A stretch of 6,693 nt of DNA from an uncultured Bacilli bacterium (GTDB lineage: Bacteria; Bacillota_I; Bacilli_A; RF39; UBA660), in contig CANQSC010000057.1 of NCBI GenBank assembly GCA_947626445.1, positions 1 to 6,693 on the forward strand, written 5' to 3'. How positions within the stretch are numbered: position 1 is the stretch's first letter; every line of letters begins with the position of its first letter. The translations under genes and the position numbers were made by a program. The notes beneath the pieces were generated by a model. The model saw only the letters and a program-made list of their open reading frames with translations. It was not told where the DNA came from and searched no databases. Shown here one piece after another: positions 1 to 6,093 of the stretch.

Positions 1-81
1 ATTTCTTTTTTATAATTTTATTATCTTATAAAGTGTTATTTTTTTGGGATTAATCTCCCCACTTATTCTACACTAACTTTC
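1..81. other. AT-rich noncoding edge
   Basis: No open reading frame or RNA gene can be supported here. The stretch is AT-rich with T-runs. It holds a short GC-richer patch around 45-60, where GGGA and TCCC can pair around the palindrome GATTAATC. Neither strand has a T-run correctly placed after that hairpin, so I do not call it a terminator. It probably separates the foldback at 82-342 from a gene beyond the window edge. Confidence 0.5.
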
Positions 82-199
82 AGCTGTTAAAGCTTTTTTA
101 AAATGTCACATAAAGATTTTTTTAAAATGTCCCAAATAACAATAGGAATTTATTGATAGGCAAATCATTGATAATAGGCAGGAATAATTCGCCATACTT

Positions 200-231
200 G
201 TTGTAATATCTTAATTTTAAGATATTACAAT
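200..231. repeat. Perfect 12-bp hairpin at the centre of the foldback
   Basis: TTGTAATATCTT and its exact reverse complement AAGATATTACAA flank a loop of eight bases (TAATTTTA is AT-only, and the outer bases of the loop can also pair). There is no T-run directly after the stem on either strand, so it is not a standard intrinsic terminator. It forms the apex of the larger inverted repeat. Confidence 0.75.
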
Positions 232-312
232 TTATATTAGAATTGTTACTGGGTTCCTATTGTCAATGAGGAACTATCAATAAATTTTTTATATTAAAAA
301 TGGGACATTTCT

Positions 313-334
313 AAAAAATCTTAACATGTTAAAA
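313..334 (-). terminator. Possible weak terminator of the ATPase operon
   Basis: Just after the stop codon of the small gene the minus strand reads a short AU-rich stem built on the palindrome TTAACATGTTAA (321-332), extended by a G-U and an A-U pair, and then six T (313-318). The stem is weak, and the same bases form the right arm of the foldback, so termination here is uncertain. Confidence 0.35.
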
Positions 335-340
335 TTTCAG

Positions 341-880
341 CTATTTTAATAAATCCGATAAATAAAGTTCATCTTTATTATGGTGCCGTTTATATGCTTT
401 ATATTTTTTTATATTATTAATTAATTTTTTGACATTTTTTCCTCCATAATAATTTTTTAAAAATTCAGATGATTGATCATATTTTTGGCCATTACATTTA
501 ATATTTTTTTTAGCAAACATTTTAGGTGATTCTAAACTTTTTACTTTTTCATATTCTTTTTCTAAACCTTCATTTAAGATTAAAAGCATTTCAAATTCTG
601 GTTTTGTGCAATACTTATAAATTTCTTTATCAGAAATAATATCTTTTAGATCTTTTGGAATTTTTAATTTATCATTTTGTTTATCACCGACTCTATATAC
701 TTTAACTGGTAAACCATAATGCTTTAATTCAGATTTGATAAGAGGATTATTTAATTGTCTAATAGGATAAGGTCTACGTCCAATTAAATCATCTTTTGAA
801 AATGCTAAAGCATTAGCATTTAATAAATAGTTTAATATTATTTCTTCATTTTGCCCCTCACACATTAATAATATTCTCAT
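341..880 (-). CDS. Small TOPRIM/RloB-like partner of an AAA ATPase
   Basis: This 179-residue soluble protein starts with a hydrophobic strand running into CEGQNEE (residues 7-13). That resembles the first TOPRIM/RloB motif (CEGxTE), in which the glutamate binds metal. Further landmarks are RVGDKQND (63-70), a possible degenerate acidic motif, KPEFEMLLIL (93-102), similar to the FE-containing strand of RloB-like proteins, a lysine-rich stretch (149-166), and ELYLSDLL (171-178) at the end. A clean DxD motif is not evident, so catalysis is unproven. The start codon overlaps the ATPase stop as TAATG, with AAAGGA at 890-895, so it is probably translationally coupled. The known pattern of an ABC-type ATPase with a small TOPRIM nuclease (AbiL/RloAB, PARIS) suggests an effector role in phage defence; this is inference. 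The stop codon sits at the edge of the downstream foldback. Confidence 0.7.
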   Translation of the reverse strand: MRILLMCEGQNEEIILNYLLNANALAFSKDDLIGRRPYPIRQLNNPLIKSELKHYGLPVKVYRVGDKQNDKLKIPKDLKDIISDKEIYKYCTKPEFEMLLILNEGLEKEYEKVKSLESPKMFAKKNIKCNGQKYDQSSEFLKNYYGGKNVKKLINNIKKYKAYKRHHNKDELYLSDLLK

Positions 881-2016
881 TACATTAATTCCTTTTTAAA
901 ATTCATCAAGGCATCATAACTTACATTTGTATTAAATTCATTATTATAAAATTTATTGCTTTTAGACAATTCTGTTCTAAATTTATAATTTGCATACATA
1001 TTTTCTAAAATAATTGCTTTATCATATTTACTTATATAAATATTGTCAGTTCTATTAAATAAATCAAGTATTTCACAATAATGAGTTGTAAAAATTAAAG
1101 TTGCATTCTTTTTATTTACAGTTTTATCTTTATATAAATTAATTAAATTTTCTACTATTGTTTTATGAAAATGATTTTCAATCTCATCAATTATTAAATC
1201 GGCACCTGTTCTTAAAGAGTATACTACAAAAGTAAATAAGCCAAATCCTTTAGTAGTTCCACTTGATAATATTTTATATAATTCTGAGTTAGAAACTTCT
1301 TTAGAACGAGAATCAGTGTAAATAATTTTAAACTTATCTTCATTAATCATTTTAATATTATCTAAATGCTCATCAAACATTTTTAATAAAGAAGTTATAA
1401 TTTTTAAATTATTATCTAAAAGTTTATATATATTAAAGGCTTCTGCATAATTTTTATATATATAGTCATCACTTGAACAATATACACCTCTAAGAGAAAT
1501 ATTTTTTAATATTAAATATAACATTGAAGTATCTTCTGGTAATTTTACATTTGGTATAACTTCTTCAAATTTATCATAATTAAATAATTCTCTTATATGA
1601 GCTTTTTTATATTCACGTTTATATAATTTTTCATTTTTAAAAAATATTGAAGTATTATCAATTGAATTACTATCTTTTTCTAAATCAGTCAAATATCGGT
1701 AAATTGTTCCTTCATGATAAAATGTAATATCTAAAGATAAAGTTTTTTCAATAAATTTGAAAATATCCTTAGAACTATTAATTCGAAAATAAGAAAAAAT
1801 ATCATATATTATTGATAATAGTTCTACTACTGTAGTTTTTCCAGATGCATTTTTTCCAATGATTCCTAATGTATTAAAAGTATATAAATCATCATCTATT
1901 TTTTGTAATTCAAATTCTTTATCAGCTGTTGTTTTATTTCCTTTTGGCAAGAAAGAAATAGTAAAATTTTTTTCACATAATTTAAAATTATTGGCAACAA
2001 TTTTTAATAATTTCAT
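880..2016 (-). CDS. ABC-type AAA ATPase, RloA/AbiL-like, probable defence sensor
   Basis: This 378-residue protein has the complete ATPase set of the AAA_15/AAA_21 (SMC/OLD/RloA-like) group. It has an N-terminal strand LLKIVANNFK (3-12), Walker A GKNASGKT (54-61), an ABC-signature-like LSSGTTKG (250-257), Walker B LIIDEIEN (274-281) with catalytic E278, and an H-loop FTTH (309-312). The helical insert between Walker A and the signature (about 75-245) is the usual place for family-specific dimerisation or sensing. There is no membrane segment. ATPases of this type act as sensors or gates for a partner nuclease in systems such as AbiL, PARIS and Septu; here the partner is the overlapping downstream gene. 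The start is set by AAAGGAGGAG at 2023-2032, six bases upstream. A purely housekeeping SMC-like role is unlikely given the length and the pairing. The defence function is inferred, not shown. Confidence 0.85.
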   Translation of the reverse strand: MKLLKIVANNFKLCEKNFTISFLPKGNKTTADKEFELQKIDDDLYTFNTLGIIGKNASGKTTVVELLSIIYDIFSYFRINSSKDIFKFIEKTLSLDITFYHEGTIYRYLTDLEKDSNSIDNTSIFFKNEKLYKREYKKAHIRELFNYDKFEEVIPNVKLPEDTSMLYLILKNISLRGVYCSSDDYIYKNYAEAFNIYKLLDNNLKIITSLLKMFDEHLDNIKMINEDKFKIIYTDSRSKEVSNSELYKILSSGTTKGFGLFTFVVYSLRTGADLIIDEIENHFHKTIVENLINLYKDKTVNKKNATLIFTTHYCEILDLFNRTDNIYISKYDKAIILENMYANYKFRTELSKSNKFYNNEFNTNVSYDALMNFKKELM

Positions 2017-2022
2017 TAATTT

Positions 2023-2032
2023 CTCCTCCTTT
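2023..2032 (-). promoter_or_regulatory. Strong ribosome binding site of the ATPase gene
   Basis: AAAGGAGGAG lies six bases before ATG. It is the closest match to the anti-SD sequence in the window; the backbone genes use weaker GGTGA-type sites. It fixes the start at 2016. Confidence 0.85.
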
Positions 2033-2043
2033 ATCTCAAGTTA

Positions 2044-2052
2044 ATTATACCA
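2044..2052 (-). promoter_or_regulatory. Extended -10 promoter of the ATPase operon
   Basis: The minus strand reads TGGTATAAT, a perfect -10 with the TGn extension. The -35 region at 17 bases is poor (TGTTTT) and lies in a perfect A8/T8 inverted repeat, which could act as bent DNA or an UP-like element. The predicted transcript start is near 2037, giving a leader of about 20 bases that contains the ribosome binding site. The operon is therefore transcribed independently of lepA. Confidence 0.6.
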
Positions 2053-2061
2053 TACATTTTG

Positions 2062-2160
2062 CAAAAAAAACATTTTTTTTGTTTTTTTATCAAAATTTAA
2101 TGACTATTATAGATAATTTAATTTAGAAAAATCAAAATTTGTTAATAATAGTATACGTTA
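2062..2160. repeat. AT-rich upstream region with short direct and inverted repeats
   Basis: No gene is seen between the lepA terminator and the ATPase promoter. The stretch contains ATCAAAATTT twice (2089-2098 and 2131-2140), the inverted pair ACTATTAT (2103-2110) and ATAATAGT (2145-2152), and a GTATAC palindrome (2151-2156). Upstream of a defence operon these could be regulator binding sites, but chance is a real alternative in DNA this AT-rich. Confidence 0.3.
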
Positions 2161-2184
2161 GAAATTAGTAAAAATACGCATTTT

Positions 2185-2218
2185 AAAAAAAAGAAGAATT
2201 TAAAAATCTATTCTTCTT
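2185..2218 (-). terminator. Intrinsic terminator overlapping the lepA stop codon
   Basis: On the minus strand AAGAAGAAT (2210-2218) pairs perfectly with ATTCTTCTT (2191-2199) across a ten-base loop and runs into T6 (2185-2190). The 5' arm lies in the last codons of lepA (the GAA repeats) and touches the TAG stop. It ends the lepA block before the accessory operon. Confidence 0.7.
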
Positions 2219-4013
2219 CTCCACTTAAGATAGCTAAAAAGGCTTCACTTGGAACTTCAACACTTCCAATTTGCTTCATTTTCTTTTTACCTTCTTTTTG
2301 TTTTTCTAATAATTTTCTTTTTCTTGTAATATCCCCACCATAACATTTAGCTAACACATTTTTGCGCATCGCACTGATGTTTTCTCTAGCAATTACTTTA
2401 GAACCTACTTGAGCTTGAATAGGAACTTGAAATAATTGCCTTGGAATTACTTCTTTTAATTTTTTAGTCATAGCAAGACCTCTTTGATAAGCAAAATCTT
2501 TATGAACAATTATTGATAAGGCATCAACAATTTCCCCATTAAGTAAAATGTTCATTTTAACTAAATTACTTTCTTTATAGCCACATAATTCATAATCAAA
2601 TGAAGCATAGCCTTTAGTTTTACTTTTTAATTTATCAAAAAAATCATAAACAATTTCGGATAATGGTAATTCATAATGAATATTTACTCTTGATTCATCA
2701 ATGTATTCCATGGTTTTATAAATACCTCTTTTATTTTGACATAGTTCCATAATAGCTCCAATATATTCTTGGGGAACAATGATATTAGTATAAATATAAG
2801 GCTCTTCAATATATTTTATTTTAACTTGTTCAGGCATTTTATTAGGACTATCGATTTCTATTATTTCACCATTAGTTAAAAATACTTTATAAATAACACT
2901 TGGACTAGTTACAATAACCGGTATTTGAAATTCTCTTTCTAATCTAGTTGTAATAATATCCATGTGTAATAAGCCTAAAAAACCAACTCGAAAACCAAAA
3001 CCTAGAGCATCACTACTTTCAATTTCATAAGTTAAAGCAGCGTCATTTAATTTTAATTTTTCAAAAGCTTCTTTTAAAGCTTCATATTTATTAGGCTCAA
3101 CAGGAAAAATACCAGAATAAACCATTGGTTTCATTTTTTTATAGCCAGATATACTTTCTTTAGCCGGATTATTTTTTAAGGTAATTGTATCTCCAACTTC
3201 TATTGATGAAATATCTTTTATGGCAGCACATATATAGCCTACTTCCCCACTTTTTAAAGTATCTAAAGTTTTTTCTTTAGGTGTATGAATACCTAATTCT
3301 GTTACGATAAAAGATTTATTACTAGCCATTAACATAATCTCATCTTTTAATTTAACCATTCCTTCTTCAACTTTAATTAAACCTACTACACCTTTATAAG
3401 GGTCAAAATAACTATCAAAAATTAAAGCTTTTAATGGTTCATTATTTTTTACTTTAGGAGCGGGTACTACTTTAATTATTTCTTCAATTAATTCTTTAAC
3501 CCCTTCACCCGTCTTACCACTACAAAGTAAAATTTCTTCTTCTTTAAAACCTAAAACTTTAATTAATTCATTTTTAACTTTTAAAATATTAGCATTAGGT
3601 AAATCTATTTTATTAATAACAGGAATAATTTTTAAATCATTGGCTAAAGCTAAATATAAATTAGCTAGCGTTTGGGCTTCGATTCCTTGGGTTGCATCAA
3701 CTACTAAAATAGCCCCTTCACAAGCTGCTAAAGAACGACTAACTTCATAAGAAAAATCGACATGACCTGGAGTATCAATTAAATTTAATAAATATTCTTC
3801 ATTTTGATAAACATAATTTAATCCTACGGCATTTAATTTAATGGTAATGCCTCGTTCTCTTTCTAAATCCATGCTATCTAAAATTTGTTCTTTCATTTCT
3901 CTTTTGCTAACTGAACCAGTAATTTCTAATATTCGGTCAGCTAAAGTACTTTTACCATGATCTATATGAGCAATAATTGAAAAGTTTCTAATGTTTTCTT
4001 GCTTAATATTCAT
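2208..4013 (-). CDS. lepA: Elongation factor 4 (LepA), ribosome-associated GTPase
   Basis: This full-length LepA has 601 residues against the usual roughly 600. The GTPase motifs are intact: G1 AHIDHGKS (15-22), G2 GITIK (55-59), G3 DTPGH (80-84), G4 NKID (134-137) and G5 SGKTG (165-169). Domain II and the EF-G-like domains III and V follow. The LepA-specific C-terminal domain is present, including RQLFQVPIQAQVGSKVIARE and the basic GGDITRKRKLLEKQK stretch that reaches the ribosomal A-site region. It binds ribosomes and affects elongation or subunit assembly under stress. The start is supported by AGGTGAGT (4018-4025). It follows the small yqxA-position gene after 40 bases, so it is probably cotranscribed with it. 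In Bacillus hemN comes next; here a terminator and an unrelated operon follow. Confidence 0.98.
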   Translation of the reverse strand: MNIKQENIRNFSIIAHIDHGKSTLADRILEITGSVSKREMKEQILDSMDLERERGITIKLNAVGLNYVYQNEEYLLNLIDTPGHVDFSYEVSRSLAACEGAILVVDATQGIEAQTLANLYLALANDLKIIPVINKIDLPNANILKVKNELIKVLGFKEEEILLCSGKTGEGVKELIEEIIKVVPAPKVKNNEPLKALIFDSYFDPYKGVVGLIKVEEGMVKLKDEIMLMASNKSFIVTELGIHTPKEKTLDTLKSGEVGYICAAIKDISSIEVGDTITLKNNPAKESISGYKKMKPMVYSGIFPVEPNKYEALKEAFEKLKLNDAALTYEIESSDALGFGFRVGFLGLLHMDIITTRLEREFQIPVIVTSPSVIYKVFLTNGEIIEIDSPNKMPEQVKIKYIEEPYIYTNIIVPQEYIGAIMELCQNKRGIYKTMEYIDESRVNIHYELPLSEIVYDFFDKLKSKTKGYASFDYELCGYKESNLVKMNILLNGEIVDALSIIVHKDFAYQRGLAMTKKLKEVIPRQLFQVPIQAQVGSKVIARENISAMRKNVLAKCYGGDITRKRKLLEKQKEGKKKMKQIGSVEVPSEAFLAILSGEEE

Positions 4014-4053
4014 TTTTACTCACCTAAGATTTATTATACATAAAAATAGGTCT

Positions 4054-4383
4054 TTAAGTAAATAATTTTTTTAGAACATTAATTAAATCGGTAATGCCAT
4101 TAGCCATAAAATTTTCAACTGCATGAGATACTTTAACTCCTGCTTTACTTGTATTATTAGAATAATCTTCATAATTATCAGTAACATAATCTTTAATATC
4201 AACTTCTTTACCATTTTTAACATCTTCTTCAAATTGTTTCATATTTTCTTCGGTTATAGTTGTTTTTTCACTTAATTTTGCTTCATAATATCCCGTATTA
4301 ATAGCAATTGTTAAAGACATGTAGATTACAAATAAGACTCCTAAGATTCTTAAAAACCAATTAGGTTTCTTTTTCTTTTCCAT
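4054..4383 (-). CDS. yqxA: Small membrane-anchored protein in the yqxA position
   Basis: This 109-residue protein has a basic N-terminus (KKKK), one membrane segment (about 11-30) and a mostly polar, acidic external part (about 38-80), ending in an amphipathic stretch NGITDLINVLKKLF (95-108). Length, single-pass topology and position between spoIIP and lepA match Bacillus YqxA (DUF3679), but the sequence is too divergent for me to confirm homology by eye, so the symbol rests mainly on synteny. It abuts spoIIP exactly (TAA then ATG), with GGTGAG just inside the end of spoIIP, which suggests coupled translation. Function is unknown in the family. Context suggests a membrane role near the division or engulfment machinery, which is a guess. 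Confidence 0.7.
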   Translation of the reverse strand: MEKKKKPNWFLRILGVLFVIYMSLTIAINTGYYEAKLSEKTTITEENMKQFEEDVKNGKEVDIKDYVTDNYEDYSNNTSKAGVKVSHAVENFMANGITDLINVLKKLFT

Positions 4384-5268
4384 TTACTCACCTACTACCA
4401 AAGCAATACTTTCTGCTAAAACATCCATTGTTTTACTTACTTCGGTTATATAATTATATGAAGAACCTATTTCAATTAAAATAGCTTGAGGAGCAAAATC
4501 TTGATTATAAATACCATTATTACCAGAACCTCCTTTTTCTAAGATACCTTTAGAAATACCTGGTACTTTTTCATTCATGGCATTACTAATTTTTAAAGCA
4601 AATTCTTTATTTTGTTCAAAATTTTGATGTTCAGTTCCAATTACAAATAAGGCTTTAGCATAAGATGTGTCATTAGTTTTTAATGTCGAACTTTCATAAG
4701 GAATTGAATCACGATGTAAATCAATAAAAACATTTAAAGTTGGATTATTTATTTTAGCTTGTTCTAATAACATTCTACTTGCTTCATAACTTCTTGTATA
4801 ATTCCAACCATTATTATCTAAGATACTTTTAATATTAGTAGTTTCAACCATCGTCTTTATTTTTAAATTATTTAATTTTTCTCTTAAGATATAACTAGAA
4901 GTCATAACACTAGGCATAATATCATGTTCCATTAATAAATCAACATAATATTCTTCACTTTGATGAGTATTATATAAATAAATAATTGGCTCATGTTTGT
5001 TTTCATCTGGATTAGGATCTGGTATATATTCAGTTTTACCTATTCCTTCATCTTCTTTAACACTGCCAAATAAATCATTAATATACCAAGTAACAATATC
5101 ACTATTATTAAAATAACGATTCTTTATACTTTCTAATAAAATACTTGGGTCAACAAAATAAGAGAATACATAATAAAAACTAACACTAAAAAGAATAATA
5201 AATACTAATATTTTGATTTTAAAAGACTTCTTTTTCTTACTCTTAAATCTTTTCATAATCTTCACCAT
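4384..5268 (-). CDS. spoIIP: Stage II sporulation protein P, engulfment peptidoglycan hydrolase
   Basis: SpoIIP is a membrane-anchored amidase/endopeptidase that works with SpoIID and SpoIIM to thin septal peptidoglycan and drive engulfment. The protein has a lysine-rich N-terminus, one membrane anchor (about 18-38), a linker, and then the catalytic domain. That domain has YLYNTHQSEEY (97-107, with H102 and the glutamates), YEASRMLLEQA (161-171), FIDLHRDS (181-188, H185) and ILIEIGSS (263-270, E266). These match the conserved zinc-site blocks of the SpoIIP family. At 294 residues it is shorter than Bacillus SpoIIP (about 400), mainly in the N-terminal and linker part. The true start is probably the fifth codon (ATG at 5254-5256), because GGTGAAG lies correctly before it, whereas nothing precedes the first ATG. 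A TATAAT at 5273-5278 also fits the shorter form. That gives 290 residues. Confidence 0.95.
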   Translation of the reverse strand: MVKIMKRFKSKKKKSFKIKILVFIILFSVSFYYVFSYFVDPSILLESIKNRYFNNSDIVTWYINDLFGSVKEDEGIGKTEYIPDPNPDENKHEPIIYLYNTHQSEEYYVDLLMEHDIMPSVMTSSYILREKLNNLKIKTMVETTNIKSILDNNGWNYTRSYEASRMLLEQAKINNPTLNVFIDLHRDSIPYESSTLKTNDTSYAKALFVIGTEHQNFEQNKEFALKISNAMNEKVPGISKGILEKGGSGNNGIYNQDFAPQAILIEIGSSYNYITEVSKTMDVLAESIALVVGE

Positions 5269-5272
5269 TAGT

Positions 5273-5278
5273 ATTATA
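5273..5278 (-). promoter_or_regulatory. -10-like element before spoIIP
   Basis: TATAAT lies in the 38-base gap between gpr and spoIIP. No clear -35 is visible, and TATATAAT also matches the sigma-E -10 (CATACAAT) at six of eight positions. Because a terminator precedes it, spoIIP needs its own promoter, as in Bacillus subtilis where sigma-E drives it. The sigma factor cannot be decided from the sequence. Confidence 0.35.
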
Positions 5279-5292
5279 TAAAATAAAACATT

Positions 5293-5316
5293 AAAAAAAT
5301 GTCGTTTTATGACATT
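5293..5316 (-). terminator. Weak intrinsic terminator at the gpr stop codon
   Basis: On the minus strand AATGTC and GACATT form a six-base-pair stem with a seven-base loop (5298-5316) followed by a T-run reaching 5293. The TAA stop of gpr lies in the loop. Termination is probably partial, leaving some readthrough into spoIIP possible. Confidence 0.5.
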
Positions 5317-6041
5317 ATTATTTGATTTATTACTTTTGATATTAAATCACTCATTATTTTTAAATCTTCTTCTAAATTTAATTTAGCAAAATAGGCTTTT
5401 TTACAGTTCCATAAGGTTGGATAACCAATTGTTAACACTGGTATGCCAAAAGTTTTTTTATTAATACATTTATTGTCTTTCAAAGCATCAGCATAAACAA
5501 TTCCACAATCATTTATTTCTAAAGTTCGATTTATAAAACTTGCTTTTTCAGTTACTAAAGAATCGATTAATATAATTACATCGGGTTTTAAATCTTTAAC
5601 GACATTTTCAATAAGTCTAAAAGAAGATATTCCCGTTTTATTAGTTGTTTCTGGTGAAAATAGAGCTACTTTTGGAATTGTATAGATATCATTATAATGA
5701 TTAGTCGCGATTATTTTACTTAAACACTTCACGCCAAAAGAATCTCCTAAAATACTAGAATTACCTAAACCTAAAATTAAAATAGTCCCACCTTTATGAT
5801 ATTTTTTTAAAAACATTTTTAAAATTTTCTTCACAACTTTTTCTAAAATATTTGTCTCTTGATATATTACAATATCATCAAAAGAGATTGTAAAATAATC
5901 TCCTTTATCATGTTTTAATTTATGATTTTTTTCTTCTTTAACATAATAATGTTTTATAACAACATTTTTTTCTTTTTTACTTTCAATTAAATAATCTTTT
6001 TCTAAAGGTAATGCTGCATCTAAAAATAAATTTTGTTTCAT
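5307..6041 (-). CDS. gpr: Germination protease GPR, short form
   Basis: GPR is the atypical aspartic protease (MEROPS A25) that degrades small acid-soluble spore proteins at germination. Family blocks are present in order: FLDAALPLEKDYL (6-18, against the TDLAVE start of the mature enzyme), GLGNSSILGDSFG (91-103), PETTNKTGISS (130-140), VIILIDSLV (155-163), NRTLEINDCGI (171-181) and KTFGIPVLTIGYPT (196-209). D100 and D160 align by eye with the catalytic D127 and D193 of the Bacillus megaterium enzyme. It is only 244 residues against about 370. It has about five residues before the mature-type N-terminus, and it lacks the C-terminal region. The start is firm: the upstream frame hits TGA within three codons and TAA soon after, with no start codon between. 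GGTGAAG (6046-6052) precedes ATG. The shortening looks like family reduction rather than decay, since all core motifs remain. Confidence 0.9.
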   Translation of the reverse strand: MKQNLFLDAALPLEKDYLIESKKEKNVVIKHYYVKEEKNHKLKHDKGDYFTISFDDIVIYQETNILEKVVKKILKMFLKKYHKGGTILILGLGNSSILGDSFGVKCLSKIIATNHYNDIYTIPKVALFSPETTNKTGISSFRLIENVVKDLKPDVIILIDSLVTEKASFINRTLEINDCGIVYADALKDNKCINKKTFGIPVLTIGYPTLWNCKKAYFAKLNLEEDLKIMSDLISKVINQIIMS

Positions 6042-6057
6042 AAAACTTCACCATTTA

Positions 6058-6087
6058 TATTATGGCTTAGATAAAATTACTTTATAC
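6058..6087 (-). promoter_or_regulatory. Sigma-G-like promoter of gpr
   Basis: In the 52-base gap before gpr the minus strand reads GTATA (6083-6087), 18 bases, then CATAATA (6058-6064). This agrees with the Bacillus sigma-G pattern (gyATR, 18, cAtnnTA), which drives gpr in the forespore. The predicted transcript start is near 6051, at the edge of the GGTGAAG ribosome binding site, so the leader would be very short. The match is made by eye. Confidence 0.5.
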
Positions 6088-6093
6088 TTAATT

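Larger units (their letters stand above)
82..342. repeat. Long nested foldback, MITE-like or IS-derived element
   Basis: The whole gap downstream of the small accessory gene is one imperfect palindrome. 113-133 matches the reverse complement of 302-322 at 19 of 21 positions. 147-159 matches the reverse complement of 274-286 at 13 of 13. The match continues loosely inward (around 160-178 against 258-273) and outward to AGCTG at 82-86 against CAGCT at 338-342. A perfect hairpin (200-211 with 220-231) sits at the centre. Each side carries two copies of a T-run plus AAAATGTC-type motif (94-109 and 117-133 on the left, 302-318 and 322-336 inverted on the right). Paired, repeated terminal motifs of this kind recall IS21-type ends, but that family assignment is only inference. 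No transposase fragment and no clear target-site duplication are visible. Alternatives are a structured RNA or a bidirectional transcription barrier. Confidence 0.6.

Noticed and set aside
45..60. Intrinsic terminator at the GGGATTAATCTCCC patch
   Set aside because: The stem is only four pairs and no T-run follows it on either strand.
82..342. Retron-type msr/msd RNA
   Set aside because: The structure is suggestive of a folded RNA, but no reverse transcriptase lies in the window and the nested ends look more like an IS-derived element.
82..342. CRISPR array
   Set aside because: Repeats are inverted and unequal in spacing, with no regular direct-repeat and spacer pattern.
341..2016. Toxin-antitoxin pair
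   Set aside because: Sizes and motifs fit an ABC ATPase with a TOPRIM-like partner better; neither protein resembles a known antitoxin.
1859..2044. Plus-strand open frame of 61 codons
   Set aside because: It lies antisense over the start of the ATPase gene, including the Walker A region, has no ribosome binding site and shows no protein-like features; it is a shadow.
4033..4061. Vegetative promoter just before lepA (TTACTT, 17, TATAAT)
   Set aside because: The -10 is perfect, but the -35 is weak and the transcript would start on the ribosome binding site; lepA is more simply cotranscribed with the genes before it.
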